Assembly (NCBI RefSeq): GCF_002218065.1
Contig: NZ_BDUB01000001.1
Location: 3,381,270-3,445,269 of the forward strand
Direction: 5' to 3'
Source of the DNA: Nodularia sp. NIES-3585
Lineage (GTDB): Bacteria; Cyanobacteriota; Cyanobacteriia; Cyanobacteriales; Nostocaceae
Length of the DNA stretch: 64,000 nucleotides
The translations under genes were made by a program, and so were the position numbers. This document shows, piece after piece, positions 27,504 to 35,829 of the stretch. Position 1 is the first letter of the stretch; every line of letters begins with the position of its first letter. A model generated the notes under the pieces. The model had not been told where the DNA came from, ran no database searches, and saw only the letters and a list, made by a program, of their open reading frames with translations.

Positions 27504-27617
27504 ACAGAATGGGTGAGCAAACCCAAAAACTTTTCTGGGGCTTATAACTGCACCTCCACCAACCTGCAAGACTGGAGCGCTTTCGGGTTGATGATGGATT
27601 TAGCCATGATGGGCTGT
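27504..27617 (+). CDS. nrdJ: nrdJ exon 2, a 38-codon micro-exon with an active-site cysteine
   Basis: This 114-nt exon lies between the two group II introns and encodes residues 87-124, from TEWVSKPKNFSGAYNCTSTN to DLAMMGC. The NCTSTN motif carries one of the redox-active cysteines of the reductase active site (Cys 102 of the spliced protein). Its frame joins exon 1 and exon 3 without gaps, giving VGG-TEW and MMGC-GTGAVIEP. ATGAT at 27606-27610 is the IBS2 for intron 2. Automatic gene callers will probably miss this exon. Confidence 0.9.
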
Positions 27618-28281
27618 GTGCGATTCGTTGGCTAGAAACCAATGCTATTAAGGCTTTGGAGGATTAGCCGCAAGGTAAATCTACCCTAACAGGTAAGAAC
27701 CTTGACAACTTGATAGTCATGTTGGTGACATCGAAACGTTTGAAAGTTAGTACAGAAAAATCATAGAAATATCTAATGGTAAAACTGGAAAGCATAATAA
27801 AAAACGCGATGAAGTCCAACCCCCTAAGTGCAAGGGTGAAAGCACTTTCCCCACGGTAGCGACTAGCCATCAATCCGTGAAGCGGGAATGAACGGTGGTA
27901 AGAAGCCAGTCCAGGCTTCGACTCCAACTAGCAGGAGAATATGGTTAGCGAAAGCGAATCTACGTTTGAATCATCGTGATCATTTAAAACAGCTTAGTGG
28001 ACTAACAGGCTGTGCCAAAAGGCAAGGGTAGAGTGACCGGATTTACATCCGTCTGGTCTGCACCACTCGTAACCCCGGTGAACAGTAGAAACCTAAACTC
28101 TCGACCAATGACTATCAGGAACGAAGTAACCATATAGATTCTCTCAGGAAGGTCGATCCCTGAGTAGGTGCTAACCGGATGAACTATGTGGCGAGATTGA
28201 GTCAGAAGCTAACGCCTACGGTAATGCGTAGGATACGCTGACGGACTCACGGAAAACAGATATATGTAAGTACAACTAGCA

Positions 28282-30111
28282 ATGAAGACGACTAAAACGA
28301 GTTTTAAGACTACGGTGGTATGGAACAACATCAACTGGAAGAAAATCCAGAGGATAGTGTTCAAGTTGCAAAAGCGCATACATAAAGCTGCTCAACGTGG
28401 GGATGTCAAAGCAATGCGACGACTCCAGAAAACCTTGATGAAATCCTGGTACGCCAAGCTACTAGCAACGCGAACTGTTACCCAAGACAACAAAGGCAAG
28501 AAAACACCAGGGATAGACGGGGTTAAATCACTCGGATACACACAACGTCTGGAACTAGCTAAAAATCTAGGAACTACAAGGAAGGTAAAACCTACCCGTA
28601 GAATCTGGATACCAAAGCCAGGAACAGACGAAAAACGACCTCTGGGGATTCCTACAATGGCAGATAGGGCTAATCAGGCACTCGCCAAAATAACTCTAGA
28701 ACCAGAATGGGAAGCAAAATTCGAGCCAAATAGTTACGGGTTCAGACCAGGAAGAGCGACACACGATGCCATCGAAGCTATATATTTGGCAATACATTGT
28801 AAAGCCAAGTATGTGTTAGATGCTGATATATCTAAGTGCTTTGACAACATTGACCATCAAAAGCTATTGAACAAATTAAACACATACCCCTCCATGAGAC
28901 GTTTAATCCGTAATTGGTTAAAAGCAGGCTTCATGGATGGAGGCGATATGTTCTCGACTGAAACGGGAACGCCACAGGGCGGAGTTCTCTCCCCACTGTT
29001 GTCAAATATCGCACTTCACGGTATTGAAGAGGTAATTAAGGAATATGCCAATACCCTACCTACTTATCGGAATTATGGGAAAAAGCACAACCGTAATGCC
29101 CTCAGTTTGATTCGTTACGCAGACGATTTTGTGATTATTCACGAAGATATCAATGTTGTGTTAGGGGCAAAAGCTGTAATCGAAGGTTACTTAAAAGACA
29201 TCGGCTGGGAACTCAAACCAAGCCAGACCAGAATTTGTCACACTTTTGAAGAATATGAAGGGGAACAACCTGGATTTGACTTCTTAGGTTTTAATATTCG
29301 ACAATTCCCGGTAAATGATGGGATGAGAGCAAAAGCACCAAAATCAGGTAAAATCCTGGGGTTGCAAACAATCATCCAACCCAGCAAGAAAGCAGCACAG
29401 CGTCACTATCAGGTTATATCAAAAATCATCGACTCCCACAAAGCAGCACCACAGAAGGTGCTAATCCAGAAACTCAACCCTATTATCCAAGGATGGGCTA
29501 ATTACTACTCATCTGTTTGCTCAATGGATGTTTTTCGAGATTTAAATCATCAGATTTACACCAAATTAATATCAGTGGCTCAATACAGACATCCGAGTAA
29601 AGGTAGTAAGTGGGTGGTAGAGAAATACTGGACAACTGTGGGCGGTGATAACTGGGTATTTGGTTACATAAACCCAGACACTGATGAAAGATATATCCTC
29701 TCAAAGCATACTTGGACAAAAATTGTCCGCCACACCAAGGTTAAAGGCGATCGCTCACCGTATAATGGTGACTTCGTTTACTGGGGAACAAGAACTGGAA
29801 AGAGCAAAGAGATTCCCTCTTTACTCGCAAAAACTCTTCACAAGCAAAAAGGTAGATGTGCCTATTGTGGTCTAACGTTGACAACAGAAGACCAAATAGA
29901 ACTTGACCACATTACACCAACTAGCTTGAGAGGAAAGAGAAAGTTCGATAATTTACAAGCATTGCACAGACATTGCCATGACAAAAAGACAGCCACAGAT
30001 GGTAGTCTGAGTAGTTCCCATGACAAGGGTATGTTTTCTGAGGAGCCGGATGAGGTGAAAGTCTCATGTCCGGTTCTGGAGACGAGTAGCACTCGTGAGG
30101 GTGTTGCTTAG
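28282..30111 (+). CDS. Group II intron reverse transcriptase/maturase with HNH endonuclease (intron 2)
   Basis: A 609-residue intron-encoded protein with the same domain order as its neighbour: reverse transcriptase (about 60-335, motif A DADISKCFDNIDH, active-site YADD at 279-282), maturase domain X (LNPIIQGWANYYSSVCSM) and HNH nuclease (CAYCGLTL, LDHITPTSLRGK, HRHCHD). All key residues look intact, so the protein is probably active. It lies inside domain IV and its frame runs through domains V and VI to six bases before the 3' splice site. The RT resembles the chloroplast-like class common in cyanobacteria, but the class was not tested by phylogeny. Confidence 0.93.
   Translation: MKTTKTSFKTTVVWNNINWKKIQRIVFKLQKRIHKAAQRGDVKAMRRLQKTLMKSWYAKLLATRTVTQDNKGKKTPGIDGVKSLGYTQRLELAKNLGTTRKVKPTRRIWIPKPGTDEKRPLGIPTMADRANQALAKITLEPEWEAKFEPNSYGFRPGRATHDAIEAIYLAIHCKAKYVLDADISKCFDNIDHQKLLNKLNTYPSMRRLIRNWLKAGFMDGGDMFSTETGTPQGGVLSPLLSNIALHGIEEVIKEYANTLPTYRNYGKKHNRNALSLIRYADDFVIIHEDINVVLGAKAVIEGYLKDIGWELKPSQTRICHTFEEYEGEQPGFDFLGFNIRQFPVNDGMRAKAPKSGKILGLQTIIQPSKKAAQRHYQVISKIIDSHKAAPQKVLIQKLNPIIQGWANYYSSVCSMDVFRDLNHQIYTKLISVAQYRHPSKGSKWVVEKYWTTVGGDNWVFGYINPDTDERYILSKHTWTKIVRHTKVKGDRSPYNGDFVYWGTRTGKSKEIPSLLAKTLHKQKGRCAYCGLTLTTEDQIELDHITPTSLRGKRKFDNLQALHRHCHDKKTATDGSLSSSHDKGMFSEEPDEVKVSCPVLETSSTREGVA
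30043..30076 (+). ncRNA. Group II intron 2, domain V
   Basis: A 34-nt hairpin starting GAGCCGGATGAG, with a GAAA tetraloop (GTGAAAGT) and the closing strand CTCATGTCCGGTTC. The AGC triad is present. It has the same size and fold as domain V of intron 1, with compensated stem changes. Confidence 0.9.
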
Positions 30112-30117
30112 TTTAAT

Positions 30118-33100
30118 GGTACGGGAGCCGTTATAGAACCGCAATATATTAATCAATTACCTCCCATCCGCAATTACTTAAATGTGACGGTAAACGGAGA
30201 AATTGGTAGCACAGATCCAGAATTACGCCGTGAATATACACAAACCCAGATAGAAGGTAACAACGTTATCATCCATGTGGGAGATAGCCGGGAAGGTTGG
30301 GTAGAATCCTATAAAAGCTTATTGGAACTTTCCACAGATGAACGATTTACAGCAGAAGTGCAAGTAGTCGTTGATCTGAGTGATGTTCGTCAGTCGGGAG
30401 AAACTCTCAAGGGCTTTGGCGGGGTAGCTAATCCTGTCAAGTTGCCAGGACTCTATCAGCGTTGTGTATCCATCCTCAATAAAGCCAGAGGACGACAATT
30501 AAATTCAGTGGAATGCTGTTTGTTAATCGATCAGGCTGCTGTCACAATTGTTGCAGGTAATATTCGGCGCTGTCTACCTGAAGATGCTTTGGTGCATACG
30601 AACAAAGGACTTGTTCCCATTCGTGATGTCCAAGTAGGCGACTTAGTGCAGACACCTCTGGGATTTCGGCGAGTTGTGGATAAATTTGACCAGGGGTTTC
30701 AGGATGTCTACGAAATTGAAACCAATGCTACTTACCCCAGGGCAACTTTAAATCATCGGCAAGCAGTGCTGGCAGATGCTAAAGGTAGTGTTGCGTGGAA
30801 ATCTATTGCTAGTTTAGTACCAGGCGATCGCTTGCTGCACAACACCCAAGTTTTACCAGGTACACTCACCCATTTACCCCCGGATTTTACAGCCTCCAGA
30901 CCGACACAAAGCCACACAGCTAAGTCATTAATTATTCCTGATCTCACACCTGAAGTAGCTTGGCTGATTGGGTTGACTCATGGTGATGGCTATGTTGCAC
31001 TCGGTCGAAATAAGCATGACAAGTCCTATGGCCGGGTTGAATGGACAATGAACAGTTTGGATTCAGAAATCACCGCTAGAATTCAAAGGAAAATAGATAC
31101 TGCTTTAGCTTTATTTGGATTGACTGCTACTCATGGTGTCATCAATCGTGAAAACACAGCTAAGTCAATATGTTCATCCATTCGCCTAGCTGAATACTTC
31201 CATCACTACATCAAGCAACCTCGTATTCCCTTAACCGTGCCTAATTTCATTTTGCAGGGTTCAGTAGATATTAGAGCCGCTTACCTAGCTGGATTAATGG
31301 ATAGTGATGGTGGAGTTAATAACCGACCCCCTCATTTAGTAACATCGATTTATCAGTCATTTATCAGACAAGTTGGTGCAGTTTTATCCAGCTTGGGTAT
31401 TGCGGGTAGACTCACCACTACTCGTCCCCAACAAGCCGGATGGCAACTGAAATACAACTTGACAATTCCTGCCCTCAAAGGGCGTTATAACAGTCTGATA
31501 GCGCTGCACTCTGTGAAAGGCGAACTACGTCAAGGGTTAAAAATGTATGGTTTTACCGTTCCTGGTGCAGTCATGCGGGAGGCTTACAGCTACAGCGAAA
31601 TGCGAGAAATGGGATTCCAAGGTTCTCGCACTGTTGATGCCAATTATGAGCGCTGTATCACCGAAACTGATATCTCATTAGATATTCCAGTCACAGTCAA
31701 AGGACTGGGAAGCTACGATCATGTCCACACTTATGACATTGAAGTTGAAGAAGCTCATTGTTTCTACTGCGATGGCTATTTGACACACAACAGTGCCGGT
31801 ATGCGCCAGTTCAAGGCAGACGATGAACAAGGCGCAACTGCCAAAGATAACCTCTGGCAACAGGATGAAAATGGCAACTGGCGTATTGATCCTGAGCGTG
31901 ACGCTTTACGGATGGCCAACCATACCCGTGTGTTTCACCGTAAGCCCACATTAGAAGAATGTGTTGATGCTGTTCGTAAACAATACTACAGTGGCGAAGG
32001 AGCGATTCAATGGGCAGGAGAAGCAGTCGCTCGATCCAATTGTGATTTGCTACCAACACAAGAGTTAAAAGTTGATTTCTTGAAATCTTATGAACAAGGA
32101 ACAGCAAAAGAGTGGTTACAAGCAAACTATCCTGATTTAGATGCCAAAGAACTAGAACATCGTTTAGGTCGTTACGGTTTAAATCCTTGTATTACTGCTG
32201 ACACTTGGATTCACACTGAATTAGGTGCGCGACAAGTCAAAGACTTGATAGGCAAACAATTGAGTGTATATGTCAATGGCGAATTATTCAGCACTACAAC
32301 CGATGGCTTTTGGTTGACAGGAGTCAAACCTGTATTTAAAGTGATCACTCAAGAAGGCTATGAATTGCGTTTAACAGGCAATCATCAGCTACTGAAAGTA
32401 ACAGCCCAAACCCAGAAAAAGCAATACACCGAGTGGGTAGAAACTCAAGATTTGCACCCTGGCGATTCTATTTTGGTTCATAACCATCGTGGAGTTCAAC
32501 CTTGGGAAAGCTTTGGTACTTTTGAGCAGGGTTGGTTGCTGGGTAGTCTGATTGGCGATGGTAGCCTTGCGGCAACACAATGGGGTAAAACAGCCTATCT
32601 CCGATATTGGGAAGACACCCAAGACGAAATGGGCAGATATGCTGTAACTTTACTCAAAAATGCGGTTGATTTTTCAGGTTCCACAGAATCCGGGTGCTAC
32701 CATGAACAGCTAAAGCATCGAGTCATCAATTCATCAAGCTTGGCTCGATTGGCAGCAGATTATGATGTTACCTTAGAGAATAAAATACCCACAGATAAAA
32801 TTGAGCAAGCCAGCTATGAGTTTTATCGTGGCTTTTTGCGTGGCTTGTTTGATGCTGATGGCAGTGTTCAAGGTAATCAAGAAAAAGGTGTTAGTGTCAG
32901 ACTGGCACAAAGCAATCTTGAAACTTTGAAGAGAGTTCAAAGAATGCTGTCCCGCTTGGGGATTATTTCCACCATTTATCAAGAACGTCGTCCTGAAAGC
33001 TATCGTCATCTTCCTGATAGTAATCGTGAACCAGCTTTATATCTCTGTCAGGCACAGCATGAACTGGTGATTGCTAATGATAATATCTCTTCTTTCCTAA

Positions 33101-35343
33101 CAATCGTGGGATTTCAGGAGCCGAAAAAAGCTGCACGCTTAGAAGAATTATGCGGTCAATACAAACGACAGCTAAATCGTGAGCGTTTCTCAGTTAAAAT
33201 CACAGAAATTGTGCCAGATGGTGTAGAAGCAGTTTATGACTGTACGGTGCCTGGAGTTTCTCGATTTGATGCTAACGGCATTGTGGCACACAATTGTGGT
33301 GAAATTATCGGCTCTAACTTCCATTGTGTCAGTGGTGATACCTTACTAATCACTAGAGATGGAATCCACAAAATTCAAGATGTTGTGGGCTGTGAAGTTG
33401 AAATTTGGAATGGTGAAAAATGGAGTCAAGTCAAACCATTTCAAACAAGTAGCGATTCTCCCCTGTATCGTGTGCGGTTTGGAGACGGTACATATTTAGA
33501 TGTGACTGAGTATCACCGCTTCTTTGTTAAAGATAGGTTTGGCAAGACTTACAAAGAAGTACAAACAAAAGATTTGATGGATACTAGCCAATATAGTATT
33601 CACACTGAGCCGTTTACGATTCAGTACGATGATGGATTGAGTATTGATGTCAGCTATGCTTACACTCTAGGCGCAGCTGTCGGAGATGGTACAACAGATA
33701 AAAATGACAATGCCAAAATTAGGTTATATGGCAAAAAAACAGCTTTATCTGTTGCAGGAAATAAATCTGCAACCAGAGAGTATGACTACTTACCTAGTTT
33801 TACAGATGCTACAAATTTAGGTTTTTCTGGGGAATTCCTCAAAAGCCTGAAAACAAATCCAGAAGCCTTAAATGTCATTGCTAGTTGGAATCGTACCGCA
33901 ATTTTACATTTTCTGGCTGGTTTAGCTGATACAGATGGCTCCAATACTCACAGCAATGGGATCAGAATTTATATCTCTGACTATGAGCGAGCATACCGAG
34001 TTCAGTTACTACTAACTAAGTGTGGTATTCGTTCATCTTTGAATCTTTGCGCTCATCAAGGGGCTGTGACTAACTATGGTGTTAGAAGCAAAGATTTATA
34101 CTACTTGCAAATAACTGATTGTGGCGAGATTCCTTGTCAGCGATTGGATGTGAGTAAAGGTACAAATGCCAAGTGCAAAGGTAAATGGCAAGTTGTCAAG
34201 GGTGTTGAACAATTGCCAGGATTACATAATACTTACTGCTTTAATGAGCCGGAGTATCATAAGGGCGTTTTTGGTAATACACTCACCGGCAACTGTAATT
34301 TGGCGGAGATACACTTAAATCAAATTGATCCAAAGAACTATAAAGAACAAGAGGAGGCTTTCACGGCTGGGGCATTATCTGTAGCAGCACTTTTAAATCA
34401 TCAATTTTTAGAACCCCGCTATCAAGAAAGCCGGGAATTAGATCCGATTGTTGGGGTTTCTTTCACAGGTTTATTTGATTTCTTTGTTCATGCTTTTGGT
34501 GTTGACTGGCTCCATTGGTGGGAGGAAGGAAGACCGGAAACTCCCCAAGGATTAGCCTTTAAGCAGGAGGAACAGAAATATTTAACCTTCTGGAAAGATA
34601 CGGTGCATCGAGTTGTGTGGGAATATTGCGATCGCCATCAAATAAAACGACCCAATCGCTGTACCACAGTCCAACCCAGTGGCACTAAATCCCTGCTCAC
34701 AGGCGCTAGTTCTGGCTGGCATCCCCCCAAAGCCCAAAGATTTATTCGCCGGATCACTTTTGGCAAAAATGACCCCGTAGCCCTAGCCTGCATTGACTAC
34801 GGTTACAGCGTTATCCCCTCCCAATCTGACAAAGATGAACAGGGTAACTTGTTAAATGATCCCTTTGACCCCCGTGTTAGTGAATGGCTGGTAGAAATCC
34901 CCGTAGCTGTATCTTGGGCTGATGTCCCAGGAGCCGACCAAATTGATGTTTCTCAGTTTTCTGTACTAGCTCAATTTGATTTTGTCCTGCAAGTTCAGCG
35001 CTGGTATGTGACTCACAACACATCAGCAACTTTGGAATTGCGGTCTGAAGAAGTTGAAGGATTGGGACAGAAGATTTACGAAACCATCCAAAATGATCAA
35101 GGCTATATTTCCGCCGCACTTTTAGCTCGCTTTGACGATTTGCAATCATTCCCCCGACTACCATTTGAGCCAATAGACAAACTCACCTATGAGCGCTTAA
35201 ATCAAGAAGTGAAAGGGCGACGCAACACAGATGATTTCTGTGCAGTTCTCAGCCGCTATGATTCCGGCGAATTAACAGAAGCTGGACCAAGTGGCTGTGA
35301 CTCAGACAAGTGTATGTTTCCCGACCAGGGACCAATGTCCTAA
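30118..35343 (+). CDS. nrdJ: nrdJ exon 3, encoding the rest of the reductase plus three inteins
   Basis: One open frame of 1741 codons that starts GTGAVIEPQYINQL and ends in the C-terminal redox pair GCDSDKC. It encodes extein residues 125-766, interrupted by inteins at 30571-31791, 32188-33294 and 33325-34293. The extein pieces are 151, 132, 10 and 349 residues. The thiyl-radical motif NPCGEI straddles the intein 2 site (Cys 408 of the spliced protein). After removal of all introns and inteins the product is about 766 residues, a normal class II size. The gene has no neighbour of obvious related function. Confidence 0.93.
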   Translation, partial: GTGAVIEPQYINQLPPIRNYLNVTVNGEIGSTDPELRREYTQTQIEGNNVIIHVGDSREGWVESYKSLLELSTDERFTAEVQVVVDLSDVRQSGETLKGFGGVANPVKLPGLYQRCVSILNKARGRQLNSVECCLLIDQAAVTIVAGNIRRCLPEDALVHTNKGLVPIRDVQVGDLVQTPLGFRRVVDKFDQGFQDVYEIETNATYPRATLNHRQAVLADAKGSVAWKSIASLVPGDRLLHNTQVLPGTLTHLPPDFTASRPTQSHTAKSLIIPDLTPEVAWLIGLTHGDGYVALGRNKHDKSYGRVEWTMNSLDSEITARIQRKIDTALALFGLTATHGVINRENTAKSICSSIRLAEYFHHYIKQPRIPLTVPNFILQGSVDIRAAYLAGLMDSDGGVNNRPPHLVTSIYQSFIRQVGAVLSSLGIAGRLTTTRPQQAGWQLKYNLTIPALKGRYNSLIALHSVKGELRQGLKMYGFTVPGAVMREAYSYSEMREMGFQGSRTVDANYERCITETDISLDIPVTVKGLGSYDHVHTYDIEVEEAHCFYCDGYLTHNSAGMRQFKADDEQGATAKDNLWQQDENGNWRIDPERDALRMANHTRVFHRKPTLEECVDAVRKQYYSGEGAIQWAGEAVARSNCDLLPTQELKVDFLKSYEQGTAKEWLQANYPDLDAKELEHRLGRYGLNPCITADTWIHTELGARQVKDLIGKQLSVYVNGELFSTTTDGFWLTGVKPVFKVITQEGYELRLTGNHQLLKVTAQTQKKQYTEWVETQDLHPGDSILVHNHRGVQPWESFGTFEQGWLLGSLIGDGSLAATQWGKTAYLRYWEDTQDEMGRYAVTLLKNAVDFSGSTESGCYHEQLKHRVINSSSLARLAADYDVTLENKIPTDKIEQASYEFYRGFLRGLFDADGSVQGNQEKGVSVRLAQSNLETLKRVQRMLSRLGIISTIYQERRPESYRHLPDSNREPALYLCQAQHELVIANDNISSFLTIVGFQEPKKAARLEELCGQYKRQLNRERFSVKITEIVPDGVEAVYDCTVPGVSRFDANGIVAHNCGEIIGSNFHCVSGDTLLITRDGIHKIQDVVGCEVEIWNGEKWSQVKPFQTSSDSPLYRVRFGDGTYLDVTEYHRFFVKDRFGKTYKEVQTKDLMDTSQYSIHTEPFTIQYDDGLSIDVSYAYTLGAAVGDGTTDKNDNAKIRLYGKKTALSVAGNKSATREYDYLPSFTDATNLGFSGEFLKSLKTNPEALNVIASWNRTAILHFLAGLADTDGSNTHSNGIRIYISDYERAYRVQLLLTKCGIRSSLNLCAHQGAVTNYGVRSKDLYYLQITDCGEIPCQRLDVSKGTNAKCKGKWQVVKGVEQLPGLHNTYCFNEPEYHKGVFGNTLTGNCNLAEIHLNQIDPKNYKEQEEAFTAGALSVAALLNHQFLEPRYQESRELDPIVGVSFTGLFDFFVHAFGVDWLHWWEEGRPETPQGLAFKQEEQKYLTFWKDTVHRVVWEYCDRHQIKRPNRCTTVQPSGTKSLLTGASSGWHPPKAQRFIRRITFGKNDPVALACIDYGYSVIPSQSDKDEQGNLLNDPFDPRVSEWLVEIPVAVSWADVPGADQIDVSQFSVLAQFDFVLQVQRWYVTHNTSATLELRSEEVEGLGQKIYETIQNDQGYISAALLARFDDLQSFPRLPFEPIDKLTYERLNQEVKGRRNTDDFCAVLSRYDSGELTEAGPSGCDSDKCMFPDQGPMS
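30571..31791 (+). other. Intein 1 in NrdJ (407 residues, LAGLIDADG type)
   Basis: This self-excising element lies between extein ...AGNIRR and SAGMRQF. It starts with Cys (CLPEDALVHT) and ends His-Asn, with Ser as +1 residue. Block B has TLNH, and block F contains HTYDIEVEEAHCFYCDGY. The homing-endonuclease part has two dodecapeptide motifs, LIGLTHGDG and LAGLMDSDG, each with its acidic residue, so it may still be active. Confidence 0.92.
32188..33294 (+). other. Intein 2 in NrdJ (369 residues) at the catalytic NP|CGEI site
   Basis: It is inserted between Pro and the thiyl-radical Cys of NPCGEI. It starts CITADTWIHTELGARQVKDL and ends AHN, and the +1 residue is the catalytic Cys itself. Block B contains TGNH. 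Dodecapeptide motifs are LLGSLIGDG and LRGLFDADG, both with acidic residues. The enzyme cannot be active before this intein leaves. Confidence 0.92.
33325..34293 (+). other. Intein 3 in NrdJ (323 residues)
   Basis: It is inserted between SNFH and CNLAEIHLN, ten extein residues after intein 2. It starts CVSGDTLLITRDG and ends LTGN with Cys as +1 residue. The residue before the terminal Asn is Gly instead of the usual His. Block B has TEYH. Dodecapeptide motifs are LGAAVGDG and LAGLADTDG. It is the smallest of the three but still carries an endonuclease-type domain. Confidence 0.9.
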
Positions 35344-35387
35344 ACAGACACAAACCAGAGGAAAGATGCAGGGGAGCAGGGGGGAGT

Positions 35388-35492
35388 TATAGCAAAAGTC
35401 AAAAGTCAAAAGTCAAAAGTCAAAATTGAAAGGCTTGTTGTGGCTGGGTTTTAGACTTTTGCCATGTCCTAACTACCTTGGCGGTTGCTATA
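35388..35492. repeat. MITE-like element, copy C (inverted), with AAAAGTC heptamers
   Basis: A 105-bp segment with eight-base inverted ends (TATAGCAA and TTGCTATA). Read on the minus strand it begins TATAGCAACCGCCAAGG like copies A and B. Its interior holds tandem AAAAGTC heptamers (35394-35422) instead of the CCCCACT heptamers of copy A. It follows the nrdJ stop by 45 bases. Confidence 0.6.
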
Positions 35493-35544
35493 GTTAATTT
35501 ACACTCCCAGCTGCTTCACAAACTTTCCTCCCCATTGACTTGTA

Positions 35545-35566
35545 GAGACGCGATGAATCGCGTCTC
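35545..35566. repeat. Palindromic repeat GAGACGCGAT...ATCGCGTCTC
   Basis: A perfect ten-base-pair inverted repeat with a two-base loop, related to the hairpin at 8101-8118 and to a degenerate copy near 40054-40076. It lies upstream of the small conserved gene at 35614. Confidence 0.7.
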
Positions 35567-35613
35567 CGACTTTCCAAGTTAGGATCAATTCAAATAACAG
35601 GAGATGTTGAAAT

Positions 35614-35829
35614 ATGTTCATTGATGAATTGTCACCAATATTTAAAGAATTGACCAAGCACCCAGTTTCATTTATGGGGGGATTTGTCTCTGGCGTGCTG
35701 CGACTCAACCTCAAGGATGACCCCGTAAAAAGCTGGCTAGATAAACAAATCAACTCAACTGGTTATACTACCCCAAGCAATGGCCACAATGGCAAAGCTA
35801 CCGGGCCACAGCAAATTTCCATTGATTGA
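35614..35829 (+). CDS. Small conserved cyanobacterial protein of unknown function
   Basis: A 71-residue protein beginning MFIDELSPIFKELTKHPVSF, with the mildly hydrophobic FMGGFVSGVLRLNL and the motif DDPVKSWLDKQ. The C-terminal 20 residues are polar and flexible. A good ribosome-binding site (ACAGGAGAT) lies 11-12 bases upstream of the ATG. I believe related short proteins occur across filamentous cyanobacteria, but no function is known to me. It stands alone between nrdJ and the RNA-binding protein gene. Confidence 0.7.
   Translation: MFIDELSPIFKELTKHPVSFMGGFVSGVLRLNLKDDPVKSWLDKQINSTGYTTPSNGHNGKATGPQQISID

Larger units (their letters stand above)
27618..30117 (+). mobile_element. Group II intron 2 in nrdJ (2500 nt)
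   Basis: A second complete group II intron, inserted after the TGT codon at the end of MMGC. It starts with the consensus-like GTGCG and ends ...TTAGTTTAAT, with the branch A eight bases from the 3' end. Domain V lies at 30043-30076. The EBS2 candidate ATCAT (27979-27983) is in the same aligned position as that of intron 1 and pairs with ATGAT of exon 2 at -12 to -8. The two introns differ in much of domain I and in their proteins, so they are relatives rather than a recent duplication. Both sides of the splice junction restore a perfect nrdJ frame. Confidence 0.92.

Noticed and set aside
25030-30117. The two introns as a tandem duplication of one intron
   Set aside because: Their proteins are only about 60 percent alike, the EBS2 sequences differ with matching exon targets, and much of domain I differs, so they are independent insertions of relatives.
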